A stretch of DNA of 64,000 nt. It comes from Gymnopus androsaceus JB14. Lineage: Eukaryota > Basidiomycota > Agaricomycetes > Agaricales > Omphalotaceae. Location: NCBI GenBank assembly GCA_009733575.1, contig ML769406.1:338911-402910 (forward strand). Reading direction: 5' to 3'. Both the position numbers and the translations under genes were made by a program. The notes below the pieces were generated by a model, which saw only the letters and a list, made by a program, of their open reading frames with translations, searched no databases and was not told the DNA's origin. Positions within the stretch are counted from its first letter, which is position 1; every line of letters begins with the position of its first letter. Positions 35,620 to 45,894 of this stretch are shown here, in pieces.

Positions 35620-35627
35620 TATATAAA
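35620..35627 (+). promoter_or_regulatory. TATA box of NLR copy 1
   Basis: TATATAAA lies 62 bases before the ATG at 35682. The same TATA, the GTGCCAGTTT that follows it and the spacing are conserved in front of the duplicate at 48290, although the leader has diverged. This supports its use as the core promoter. Confidence 0.6.
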
Positions 35628-35681
35628 GGTGCCAGTTTAAGTTCTATATCATTTCACGCCCACTCGATCTCCGGTTCTGAA

Positions 35682-38600
35682 ATGGCATCCTCGTAGGTCT
35701 CTTTGATGCTAGAAGTAGCTTTAATTGAAAATTTTATCATTTAGATCGCAGATGTTCGCTGGTGCATCTAGCTTTGAAATCAGAAACTCGATTTTCACTA
35801 CTGGCAATGTCACATATCATCCTCAAGCTGCAAATCTTGGTATATAATTCAATTATGTTATTTACAATGTTGATACTATGAGCAAACAGGTCATGCTAGT
35901 GTTTCAATTTCAAACATTCTCCAGTGCCCTTCACCTAGCCAATACTTTGTTGGGCGAGAAGATACACTGGAAAAACTTTCGAAAATATTTTCTGCACCAG
36001 TTGTAACTGTTTGGAGTACAAACATAGATGTACTTAAGGACTTTGTAAGACATCGCCTTAAATAGTGAGTGGGATTGAGACAATCAAGACATCAATTTAC
36101 TGATTTTAGTAGTTCTTCCATTTTTCTGGATGCAAGCTCCAGTCAGGCCTTGGACAAATCAATTGCAGAGAATATCACCCAAGTAACTTCTGGTGATACC
36201 CTCCTGGTTCTCCAAAATCCAAGTGCACCAGTAGAGGAATATCTTGATAGACTTCCTTATGCTCCTGTTCTTGCAATAACCACACAGTCATCTGGGGAAT
36301 CTTCCACTGCCTTCCAGTTCCCTGACTATGCAAGTCAACAAGAAGTGAACCAGCTGTTGCATTCCATTGAAAAGGCCCTTGATCCTGGACAACGGGTTGT
36401 AACCCTTATTGCAAATGGAGGAACTGGAAAAACACAAACAGCTCTTCATTTTGTCTCCAAGAATTTTTCCAGGTAGGAAACAAGTGCTTTCTGAGTAGTA
36501 AATCATGCTAAAAAATTTGAATAGATACTCTAATGTTTGGTTTTTTGATGCCTCTTCCCATGATACTCTGATTGCGAATTTCAAAGAGCTTGGCAAGACT
36601 ATGGGCATTGGTGAGGATGTCAAAAATGTCCGGGACTTCCTTGCAAGAATGCATCAAAATTGGCTTTGCATTTTTGATAATGCTGATGATGAAACAATCT
36701 TTCTGAAGCACTATATTCCCATTTGCAATCATGGTAATGTGGTTGTCACAAGCCGTCTCTCAGAGACATCACAAATGGCATCTCCTGGTTGTCAAATTGA
36801 CTTGATGGATCTTAACAAGGAGAGTGCTATTGAGCTACTTCTAAGCCATGCACATGAGCAGAGCTCTCTGAAAAACCAGAGTTTAGCTTCCAAGATTGTT
36901 GAGGCTCTAGGCTGCCATGCTCTTGCTGTTTCAACAGCAGGAGCTTATATTGGGGTCACTCCAACTTGTGCACTGGGAAGTTACTTGGCACATTTTAATA
37001 AGAAAAAGAAGAAACTTCTGAATTACAGAATGAGATCAATGGATAACTACCAGAGGACTGTATTTAGTGCCTTTCATCTGAGTTTTGAGAAACTCAGTCA
37101 TCCAACCCAGTTGCTTATACAGATATGTGCATATCTAAATCCAACTGCCATTCCTTTGGAGATATTCACTCGAGCAGCTGCCTTCACTGGCAGTGATGTT
37201 GGTCCTGTTGATTTGAATCCTCCCACTAAGGGCATAAATTTTATGATGGAATTCCTATCTGTGTTTGCAAAGGAGGACTCGTGGGAAGACAGTGTTAATG
37301 AGTTGTGTCAACTTTCTTTGGCATCATACAATTATCTCACAAAAAGTCTGGCATTTCATCCAGTAATTCACACATGTGCATGTGAAATTACTGCACGTGG
37401 TGAGGAGAATTGTATAAATCAGACAGCAGTATTGCTTCTTGGGCGTGCAATTCCACTAGAATTTGCCAATGATGACTATATGTTTCGCCGCCAACTGGTA
37501 ATACAAGCCAGTTATATTTGCTCAAACCATTTACCAACTACCCTTGTGTGCAAGGCCTTGGCACAAGTTTTTGAAGACAGTGGCTTTTGGTCACAGAGTG
37601 AGAAATTAAGAGAGCAGGTGCTTCAGCTGCTCAAACAAGTCATTGGGGACCAGCACCCTGACACCCTCTTTTCCATGGCAAATCTTGCAGTTACATATCA
37701 CAAATGTGGAAAGCTGGAACTAGCAGAGAAGTTAGAAGAAGAGGTCCTTCAGCTGCGCAAACAAGTCATTGGGGACAGGCACCCTGACACCCTAAATTCC
37801 ATGGCAAACCTTGCAGGAACATATCGCAAATGTGGAAAACTGGAACTAGCAGAGAAGTTAGAAGAAGAGGTCCTTCAGCTGCGCAAACAAGTCATTGGGG
37901 ACAGGCACCCTGACACCCTAATATCCATGGCAAACCTTGCAGTTACATATCGCAAATGTGGAAAGCTGGAACTAGCAGAGAAGTTAGGAGAAGAGGTCCT
38001 TCAGCTGCGCAAACAAGTCATTGGGGACCAGCATCCTGATACCCTGAGATCCATGGCAAACCTTGCAGCTACATATGGGCAACTTGGAAAGCTGAAACAG
38101 GCTGAGAAGTTAGAAGAAGAGGTCCTTCAGCTGCGCAAACAAGTCATTGGGGACCAGCACCCTGACACCCTGAGTTCCATGGCAAACCTTGCAGTTACAT
38201 ATCACAAATGTGGAAAGCTGGAACTTGCTGAGAAGTTAGGAGAAGAGGTCCTTCAGCTGTGCAAACAAGTCATTGGGGACCAGCACCCTGACACCCTGAG
38301 GTCCATGGCAAACCTTGCAGTTACATATTGCCAATATGGAAAGCTGCAACTAGCAGAGAAGTTAGAAGAAGAGGTCCTTCAGCTGCGCAAACAAGTCATT
38401 GGGGACCAACACCCTAGCACCCTGAGGTCCATGGCAAACCTTGCAGTTACATATCACAAATGTGGAAAGCTGGAACTAGCAGAGAAGTTAGAAGAAGAGG
38501 TCCTTCATCTGCGCAAACAAGTCATTGGGGACCAACACGCTGACACCCTGAGGTCCATGGCAAACCTTGCAGTTACATATCACAAATGTGGAAAGCTGGA

Positions 38601-38769
38601 ACTAGCAGAAAAGTTAGAAGAAGAGGTCCTTCAGCTGCGCAAACAAGTCATTGGGGACAGGCACCCTGACACCCTAAATTCCATGGCAAACCTTGCAGTT
38701 ACATATCGCAAATGTGGAAAACTGGAACTAGCAGAGAAGTTAGAAGAAGAGGTCCTCCAGCTGCGCTAA
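35682..38769 (+). CDS. NB-ARC/TPR NLR-type (STAND) protein
   Basis: Fungal NLR, expected to act in nonself recognition by nucleotide-driven oligomerisation. Five exons (35682-35692, 35745-35839, 35890-36064, 36110-36472, 36525-38769) total 2889 bases and keep one frame of 962 codons. The first exon is only 11 bases. Layout: short N-terminus FEIRNSIFTTGNVTYH; VGRE (56-59); a P-loop-less NBD-like segment (72-152); NB-ARC with Walker A NGGTGKTQ (about 196-203), FFDASS (221-226), Walker B LCIFDNADD (262-270), VTSR (289-292) and CHALAV; a helical linker; then nine 42-residue TPR units from about 563, each with a G-D-x-HPDTL and a MANLAVTY-x-x-x-GKLELAEK motif. The units are nearly identical at DNA level. 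The stop falls inside a tenth unit. A TATA box stands 62 bases upstream. It is flanked by the membrane-protein remnant and GH5 fragments, all duplicated at 46-61 kb. Confidence 0.92.
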
Positions 38770-38912
38770 TAAGTCATTGGGGACCAGCACCCTGACACCC
38801 TGAATTCTATGGAAAATCTTGCAGTTACATATCACAAATGTGGAAAGCTGGAACTGGCTGAGAAGTTACAAGAAGAGGTCCTTCAGCTGTGCCAACAAGT
38901 TGTTGGACAATG
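38770..38912 (+). other. Relic TPR unit downstream of the NLR stop
   Basis: After TAA TAA the same frame continues with VIGDQHPDTLNSMENLAVTY and ends in a second stop at 38910-38912 after LQLCQQVVGQ. The equivalent place in copy 2 also has TAA in place of the second CAA codon, so this stop is older than the duplication, and the final half-repeat is now 3' untranslated sequence. Confidence 0.75.
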
Positions 38913-39007
38913 ACATTGTATATTCTTACTAAACAGTTTTTTGTGCTCTCCACTTATTCTGAAACTAATCCAAAACTGATCATGATTGATAAATTAGAGC
39001 ACAGGTA

Positions 39008-39893
39008 CAGTGGGAAACCAGGAAGTGAAACTTGACTGGGTAGCAAAACTTCTACATATATTGGGCTCAAAAGACATTTTCTGGGCTCTGTCTTTTTTCT
39101 GTGATACTAGGCAATGCTACGAGTAATTTTATGTACATATTAAAGTATATAGACTTGTTGATTTTCCGGCAAAAAATAAAATACCGGAAATTCGCTGAAT
39201 ATTTTGAGAAAATGATGCATTTCATGGGGAGAATGAGGTTCAATGGCTAGCGGGATTCATTATCAAGGTTGAAAGCGGATGGGGAAGATGTTCGGCAGCG
39301 TTTCCGTGGCCTGAGATGGCGCTTTGAAGCAGGAAAGCATTTCTGGCCAACAGTTGGCAGATAATCATCACCACTGCTAAGCTTCTGCTGGCTTTGGTGA
39401 GCAGTTGAGCAATTCTGATGGCCATGATCTTGGTGCCGGACAGAGGAGCTTGCCACTCCTTGATGCTGAGCAGCTTTTTTATAGGACTTTCTGCCACTAT
39501 GATCTTCGAAGCATGTTGAAACTGATTTTTGCGCGTTTTTCTGCTTCCTTTTTGCGTTGTAGCTTTGTCCCTGGTGGCTGTCCACCTCTATTCACCACCT
39601 CATCCATGCAAGAGCCCTAGAAAAAGGATTTGACGTGCAAGAGCAACACGAAGCAGGCTGTAAAGCGTGAGCACGTGACTGTTTTGCATCCCGGGTTTTG
39701 GCCCATTTTCTACGTTTCAAAAGTTCACTACCTCTACAGTGGGCGCATCATCAAGATAAAATCCAAGAAAATTTGAGACTATACTATGGATATTCTAGTT
39801 TCGGTCTATGTACAAAAACATATTAAAAAAGTATATATTTTGCTCAGAAACAGCCAATTTTCCTCAATTGTTTTGCTTCCCGGTTTGCCACTG
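39008..39893. mobile_element. 886-bp non-autonomous TA-target element downstream of NLR copy 1
   Basis: Ends CAGTGGGAAACCAGGAAG and the complement of CAGTGGCAAACCGGGAAG, flanked by TA (39006-39007 and 39894-39895). The empty site is preserved in copy 2: AGAGCACAGGTAGGTGTATA at 52421-52440 is exactly the sequence around the insertion with one TA. The GC-richer interior contains minus-strand frames of 85 and 112 codons (39240-39585) without a transposase motif. These could be captured host sequence. Confidence 0.85.
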
Positions 39894-40914
39894 TAGGTGT
39901 ATAAAATTGTAAGTACAGCTTGGAATCTACATTGTACCCAGTTATTGTGACTGGCAGTCCAAGTCCCGTATACACGCCACTTTAGTCCTTATTTAGGTTC
40001 ATGAATACCTGATTTTTTCTGAATTAGTCTTCGAAGTTGAAGAATCAATGTCCCATCCGCAAGCTGGTTCAGTGGCAGGGGTGTGAATCATCCAGTGCAT
40101 TTTTTTTGTCTGCCCTCAAGGCCACCAACTCAAAGTAGACTGGAGATAATCCCACCTGGAGACTTTTGCAGAGGAAGGAAATTGATATTGATTGGTAAAC
40201 TCGAGCTCGAATCTTCAATGGGCGGATTTGGGTCACTGTAGTGGTAGTAGATGATTGTGTCCTTTTCATTTGTCAACACTTTAATCAATGCCCTTGCTTC
40301 AGTTTCTGCAGGCCTGCAGCTACTTCCATTCTGGGCATGCCATTACAGTATCTAGCAGTGAGTGATTCTGAATGTTGTCAGAGACAGTCAAGTCGGAAAC
40401 TTGAATGCCATTTCCTTGTATGAATTTAAGCAAAAAAACAAGCACTGGATGAATATCATGAGTGACTGTACTTTGGAACTCTCTAATAGTAAGGTGATAC
40501 TGTATGGGTAATGCATATGATATGTAGGGTACAAGTACTACATATGTAAAGGATGCATTAAAAAAAAACTAGGGAATGTAAATGAGCATAAAAACAAAAA
40601 AGAGAGATCAGACAAGCAATCAAATTCAGTAACAAAGTCCATTCATGAAGCATCACATAACACAACACCCACCATCCTCAGGACAACGCCTCTCCGCCCA
40701 CCCGCATTCCGGAAAGCCAAGCATATCGGCAGTCTTAATAACACCCCCCCTTCTCCGAATCTCAATCATTGACCTCAATACCTCAATATCTAGGATATCA
40801 CTGGGTTCAGTATCAGTATTGCCCCGACTCGGAGTCCAAGCCAGGTGAGATTCGGTAGTGATAGTGCAATCGAGCTACTTGAGGTAGGGATAGGGATGAG
40901 TACAGGAAGTCCCG
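39894..40914 (-). pseudogene. Unidentified coding fragment (copy 1) and spacer
   Basis: On the minus strand 40085-40340 reads AETEARALIKVLTNEKD, IIYYHYSDPNPPIEDSSSSL and PININFLPL, then frames with YFELVALRADKKNALDD. The same fragment exists at 52735-52906 plus 59399-59470 (split by the retrotransposon) and, worn, at 21134-21330. I do not recognise the protein. The rest of the interval has no gene signal. Confidence 0.5.
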
Positions 40915-42516
40915 CTATGCGCCGCCGAATCCACCGCCTTCTGCTGCTGCTGAAGATGAAGATGCAAGCAACCTCGGACGCGCATAATGCACCACGGGAA
41001 CGAAAATCTCCGTCGCCAGGTCTTCCAACCTAGAGGATTAACCCCGACCCACCGTCAACCTAAACACCACACTTGCAATATCAAACTGGATATCGGACGG
41101 TGTAACAATGGTTTTTACCGGGAACAGGCAACTGACGATGCGTGGGGACGTGCGCCGGAGGTTAGGGATTAGGTGCGGAAGAGGAGGGACCTTGGGAGGG
41201 AAATGAGCCTAGACTGCCTACTGATAACAACGACAAAGCTGCACGCGGATGCGGAGGTGGATGCACCGACTTTTGAGCTATACCATGTTGATACTTGTTG
41301 GATAATTTCGACCGGTTCTTCTTTTGCAGAAGAATGGCTTGAGAGTCGTCCCTGCCATACCGTACATACTAACTTCTTCATCTCCACCCTGCTGCTGAAG
41401 CTGAAGCCTCAACAATGAATCATAGTCTTTGTTTTCGAGGCCCTGCTGTTGAAGCTGATGCTTCGACGAATCTACATCTGCGTCTGCGTCCAGAGGCGCA
41501 TCCACATCATCGACACCCCACAAGCTCTAATCCTTGGCATTTCACCCATAATGGTGGGATAGATTCCTTCGCCTCTGGTGATTGTGAGCGTATTGGCTTT
41601 GAGAATACCGAGTTGCTCTTGGATGGATTTTCGGATAACTGCTTCACCAATTTTGATGGCAAAGACCGGGAGGAGTAGTGTCCGCTGATGACACCGAGGG
41701 CATCAGCATTGAACCAGTTCCAGTGGCGGGTGATCAGAGTTAGACCGTCGTAGTAGTGTCCGGAGAAGCCTGCGCAGCCGTGCAAGCCAAAATCATCAAG
41801 GAAGACTTGGGGATAGGCGGAGGTGGTGTGAATACAGGAGGCTGCACGAATAGGATTGCTTCTAAATGAGAAGCACGGATATAAGTGACAAAAGGACGGA
41901 AATGTGCTAGCCAGTAGTGTAACATGATGGATGAATTTAACCTTGACGGGTGAAGAAGAAGTTTTTCCTTCGTCCATGGGCTCCAAATCCTCTGGCCTAA
42001 GGACATCACCAGTATCCAAATCCCAAATAGCCATATATACGTCCCTAGCTTCCATCCAGGGTCTCTCGCCCAACCCCATTTTAGACGGGCCATTATCGTT
42101 CTCGATCCCATAAGCGTCCTTTGGGGTCAATCACGACGGATCCAATTTTTGAGGGACCAAACGTGCCGAACGACTAGACTTTGATGGTTTATGAGGCAAC
42201 CATGCTGAGATGGAAGGATTGAGCTGGGGTAGGTGTAGCCCTGCCTGGTAGGGTTCGCATCGACATCTTCCCATCCACAAAACCCCTCAAACGCCTCGTT
42301 AATGCTATCCCAACCAATAACACACTCCTCTAGCAGGCCACTTGTATCTCGGATTCTGCCGGCCAGCTGGCCAAAAGGCTCGATGAAATGCGACTGGAGG
42401 TAGTCTTGGATGTTCACGCCGTCGAGAATACATTTTGGGAGAAAGTCACGGCCAGCGAAGAACATAGTGAAGACGGTTTGGAAGAGGAGACGGCCGTAGT
42501 TTGTGGACCAGATCAT
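40915..42516 (-). pseudogene. GH5 (subfamily 12-like) sterol/ceramide glucosidase, truncated and broken, copy 1
   Basis: Read on the minus strand from 42516: IWSTNYGRLLFQTVFTMFFA, GRDFLPKCILDGVNIQDYLQ, ECVIGWDSINEAFEGFCG, KWGWARDPGWKLGTYIW, IWDLDTGDVLRPEDLEP, FSGHYYDGLTLITRHWNWFN, ADALGV, FAIKIGEAVIRKSI, a Gln-rich linker LQLQQQGGDEEVSMYGM and a C-terminal beta-sandwich. WDSINE contains the acid-base glutamate context (NE) of GH5. Fungal relatives hydrolyse ergosteryl-glucoside or glucosylceramide. The N-terminal third is absent beyond 42516, several frame changes occur (for example after GVISGHYSS), and no intact ORF remains. It lies convergent to the NLR. Confidence 0.72.
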
Positions 42517-43417
42517 CGCTGGGAGTGAAGCTGAGTCGAGGGAATCGATTTATGCCTAGAAACGCGTTTCAGCTCAACATATTGAATGGTCGAGCAGAGA
42601 GTAGGAGAGTAGAGAAGCAGAGGATGAACGGAAATGAGAAGAAAGGAAAAGCGAAGATGAATGTACGAAATAAGAATGAAGGAAGGGCGAGGAGCTATTT
42701 TGAAGCAAAACAGAAGAAAGGAACAGTAGATTCGAAAGGAGGAATGAATGAGCAGGTATGGGTAAACGAGGAAGGAACAAAACAGGGTATCGAAAATGAA
42801 AGTAAAGGACACAAATAGAACACAAAACGATGGGATGTACGTCTTCAACCTCTGATAAACCACCAAAGTGATCTTGCATTTTGTAATTGTGCGTGCTTGC
42901 AGAGGGTTTACTGCAAAAGCAAACGACCGAAAATTCAGCATCTATTCACGCTAAAGAATAAGAAGTAGACAAATACTTAGATGCGCCTAGCATCGTGAAA
43001 TTCTGGGTCGAGTTGAATCTGAAGAAGGAGTCGACGAGTTTCCATGTTGGTAGCCAGAGATGCCCAGGCTGGCACTGACAGAGCAGTTTGCACGTTGACA
43101 CTTCAACGAGACTTGGCACGACTATTGAGTACCGGCAATGCCTGCAAAATCGGTGTCAGTTTGTACATATTTGTTTTATGCCGTAAATTCGCGCATTGAA
43201 GGCACAGTACCTTCAACATTGATTCCGCTGTTCATACACCTCGTTTAAAGCTCAAAAGTTACATTTAAGGAACAATTAGGCTATCTATACAATATCCATA
43301 AGAAAAAACACGAAACAGTCATAAAATCCAGTGGTTTCGTCCTTGTTTTGCCCAATATTTTGATTAAGCGCTCAATCCTGAAGCCTGATCTCACTGAAAA
43401 ATTGTTTGTGTCCTGCA
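42517..43417. other. No gene recognised
   Basis: Purine-rich plus-strand stretch (42600-42820) with a biased 105-codon ORF of Lys/Glu/Arg composition, probably low complexity. A short stretch near 43120 (TGAGTACCGGCAATGCCTGC) resembles part of the palindrome arms at 44940 and 45270. Confidence 0.35.
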
Positions 43418-44300
43418 AGGACCCCGGATAATACCGCTTGAGCTCTGATCCTGAATGGTCGAAATTCGGCCTTTTAATTTGGCCCGATTTGGACAAAATC
43501 CGGCCTTTTGCACCATACCTGCTCCGAAATTTCCCATTTTCGGCCCTTTTGGGCATCATACCTCTAATAAGTTGGTTTTCCGCCGTTTAAGCGTTTCCAG
43601 TCCATTTTGGACTATTTGGACTACAATTTCTGCAATTCTAAGTAGATATTTACAGAGATTCAAACATGGGCGCGCTTGGTCACCGGCAATAAGTCCTCTT
43701 CCTCTACCTCATCATCTCCCTTACGCTTTCCATGACGGGATTCATCTGCGAGAATTTTCTTCACGATGTCAATGATTGTCGAGTGGGAAGGCAGGGATCG
43801 CAGGTACTTTTCCAAAGGAGGAGGTGATGGAACCATATATAACCCAGGAACAAGCTCAACCGTTCCCGGGATGGCTTTGACATCAGCATTTACCATGAAT
43901 GAGGCTTTAGGTAGCAATGGGTTGAGAAGGGTCACAATGTTCCCGGAATGCAGAATTACGAAGGATGGAACGGTACAGGAAACATTTGGAAGTGATGCGA
44001 CTTGCAGCGTACTATCTCTCGAGAAACATAACTTCTGAGATACATTATTGTGCCAATACAAGTAGTACGAGTACTCTGAACTTCCTCCCTGATCACTCCA
44101 AAAATCCAAGAATTCGGCCCAGAATTCGGCCCTTTTGGATCAAACCTGGTCTCAGATCGGTCTTTTTTGGCCTTTCTTTACACTAGACCTGCCATCCGAA
44201 AAGGGCTGAAATTCGGCCTTTGGCATGATACATTACCTCTAAATTTGGCCAAAATCCGGCCTTTTGGGATCAGAGCTGAAGCGGTATTATCCGGGGTCCT
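43418..44300. mobile_element. 883-bp hAT-type element carrying an ORF
   Basis: An exact 8-bp target duplication GTCCTGCA (43410-43417 and 44301-44308) flanks terminal inverted repeats AGGACCCCGGATAATACCGC and complement, extending to about 35 bases with one mismatch. Subterminal regions repeat an AATTCGGCCTTTTGG-like motif at least six times on both sides, plausible transposase-binding sites. No hAT transposase is present, so it is non-autonomous. Confidence 0.85.
43660..44109 (-). CDS. 149-codon ORF inside the hAT-type element
   Basis: The open frame has a hydrophobic-neutral N-terminal part (VSCTVPSFVILHSGNIVTLL) and a charged C-terminus with SRHGKRKGDDEVEEEDLLPV, resembling a nuclear-localisation or acidic tail. 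It is not a transposase piece I recognise. It may be a captured fragment of a host gene; the ends lie in subterminal repeats, so the true start is doubtful. No expression evidence can be seen. Confidence 0.35.
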   Translation of the reverse strand: MDFWSDQGGSSEYSYYLYWHNNVSQKLCFSRDSTLQVASLPNVSCTVPSFVILHSGNIVTLLNPLLPKASFMVNADVKAIPGTVELVPGLYMVPSPPPLEKYLRSLPSHSTIIDIVKKILADESRHGKRKGDDEVEEEDLLPVTKRAHV

Positions 44301-44496
44301 GTCCTGCAGCTCTCAAATCTCCACCAATTCCCTTCAGGTAAAGTGCATCCTGATGAGCTCAATATTGTATTTGAAGTCTTGGAAATAGATTTTTTATAAG
44401 TTGTCCCGTTGTCTTTTGCTGGCAGGATCTTCAGTTACATGAAATTTGAAAAGAGAGATTTAAAAAATCTGCTTCCAACACTTCAAGTAAGACTAC

Positions 44497-45715
44497 ATTG
44501 TATTTTTAAGATCAGCATATTTGTACGTTTCAAGACTCGGGCTTTCTAATGGTATAAGTCTCAAAAATCGAAATTTTTGAAAGTTTATATCCCACTAATG
44601 TACCGGCTAGTCAGACAGACCGTGGCGCTAAGTAAGGCGTCAAACCGAGCCCAGTATGTCCTTATTAGCGTTATACACTCAAAAAAAACGTATTTTTTTT
44701 TGTATATATGAATCGACGCAGAATTTGTCGAACTATTGAGTGGACATGGTCTCTCAGAAACAAATTTTTACGAGTGAAAAAAAGTACGATTATTCTAAGG
44801 CCGTGGTCACAAAGGTGACCCTGCCATTGTGATGACCGTTCGGACCAGTCCCTCCGTAGGAATTTCCTTTGTTTATGGTACAAACAAACGGATTTGGCTG
44901 TTTACGCCAAATAAATTATGTAGGTGGGATTGGTCGCGAGTCTAGTGAGTACCAGCAATGCCTCCAATTTCGGCGGACTTTGGTCTTGTTTGTTTGATCT
45001 ACAAATTAGGCAATTGGCGCGCTCGTGGATAGTTGGGTTCGTACAGGCTCAAACACACACTCAAGTATATAATTTTTTTTGCGGGATATACTCAGAAAGT
45101 AGCTACTTTCTACTTTCTGAGTATATCCCGCAAAAAAAATTATATACTTGAGTGTGTGTTTGAGCCTGTACGAACCCAACTATCCACGAGCGCGCCAATT
45201 GCCTAATTTGTAGATCAAACAAACAAGACCAAAGTCCGCCGAAATTGGAGGCATTGCCGGTACTCACTAGACTCGCGACCAATCCCACCTACATAATTTA
45301 TTTGGCGTAAACAGCCAAATCCGTTTGTTTGTACCATAAACAAAGGAAATTCCTACGGAGGGACTGGTCCGAACGGTCATCACAATGGCAGGGTCACCTT
45401 TGTGACCACGGCCTTAGAATAATCGTACTTTTTTTCACTCGTAAAAATTTGTTTCTGAGAGACCATGTCCACTCAATAGTTCGACAAATTCTGCGTCGAT
45501 TCATATATACAAAAAAAAATACGTTTTTTTTGAGTGTATAACGCTAATAAGGACATACTGGGCTCGGTTTGACGCCTTACTTAGCGCCACAGTCTGTCTG
45601 ACTAGCCGGTACATTAGTGGGATATAAACTTTCAAAAATTTCGATTTTTGAGACTTATACCATTAGAAAGCCCGAGTCTTGAAACGTACAAATATGCTGA
45701 TCTTAAAAATACAAT
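44497..45715. repeat. 1.2-kb near-perfect palindrome (606-bp arms, 7-bp loop)
   Basis: The left arm 44497-45102 and right arm 45110-45715 are reverse complements around the centre 45106. I found only single-base differences, for example near 44947/45265 (CAGCAATG against CGGCAATG) and near 44624/45588. Short ORFs on one arm recur on the other strand of the other arm. The outer flanks differ, and I see no target duplication at the arm ends. Confidence 0.92.
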
Positions 45716-45894
45716 TTTTTACAACTGAAAAAAAGTCACAAAACGTCCACCCTACTAAATCGCTACCGCTTGGACCAGCCGTTTCTCAGAAACGTCTACG
45801 GATCCCTCGGTCCGAGATGGCTGTGCCATAGTTTCAAATAGAAACGGATGGTCACGAGCCTACTCACGACTATCGACGATAGTATGAAGGAACA

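Noticed and set aside
42501..42818. 105-codon Lys/Glu/Arg-rich ORF
   Set aside because: Purine-biased low-complexity sequence; the opposite strand is equally open.
44671..45541. ORFs MYHKQRKFLRRDWSERSS.. on opposite strands
   Set aside because: They are mirror images created by the palindrome, short and without a domain.
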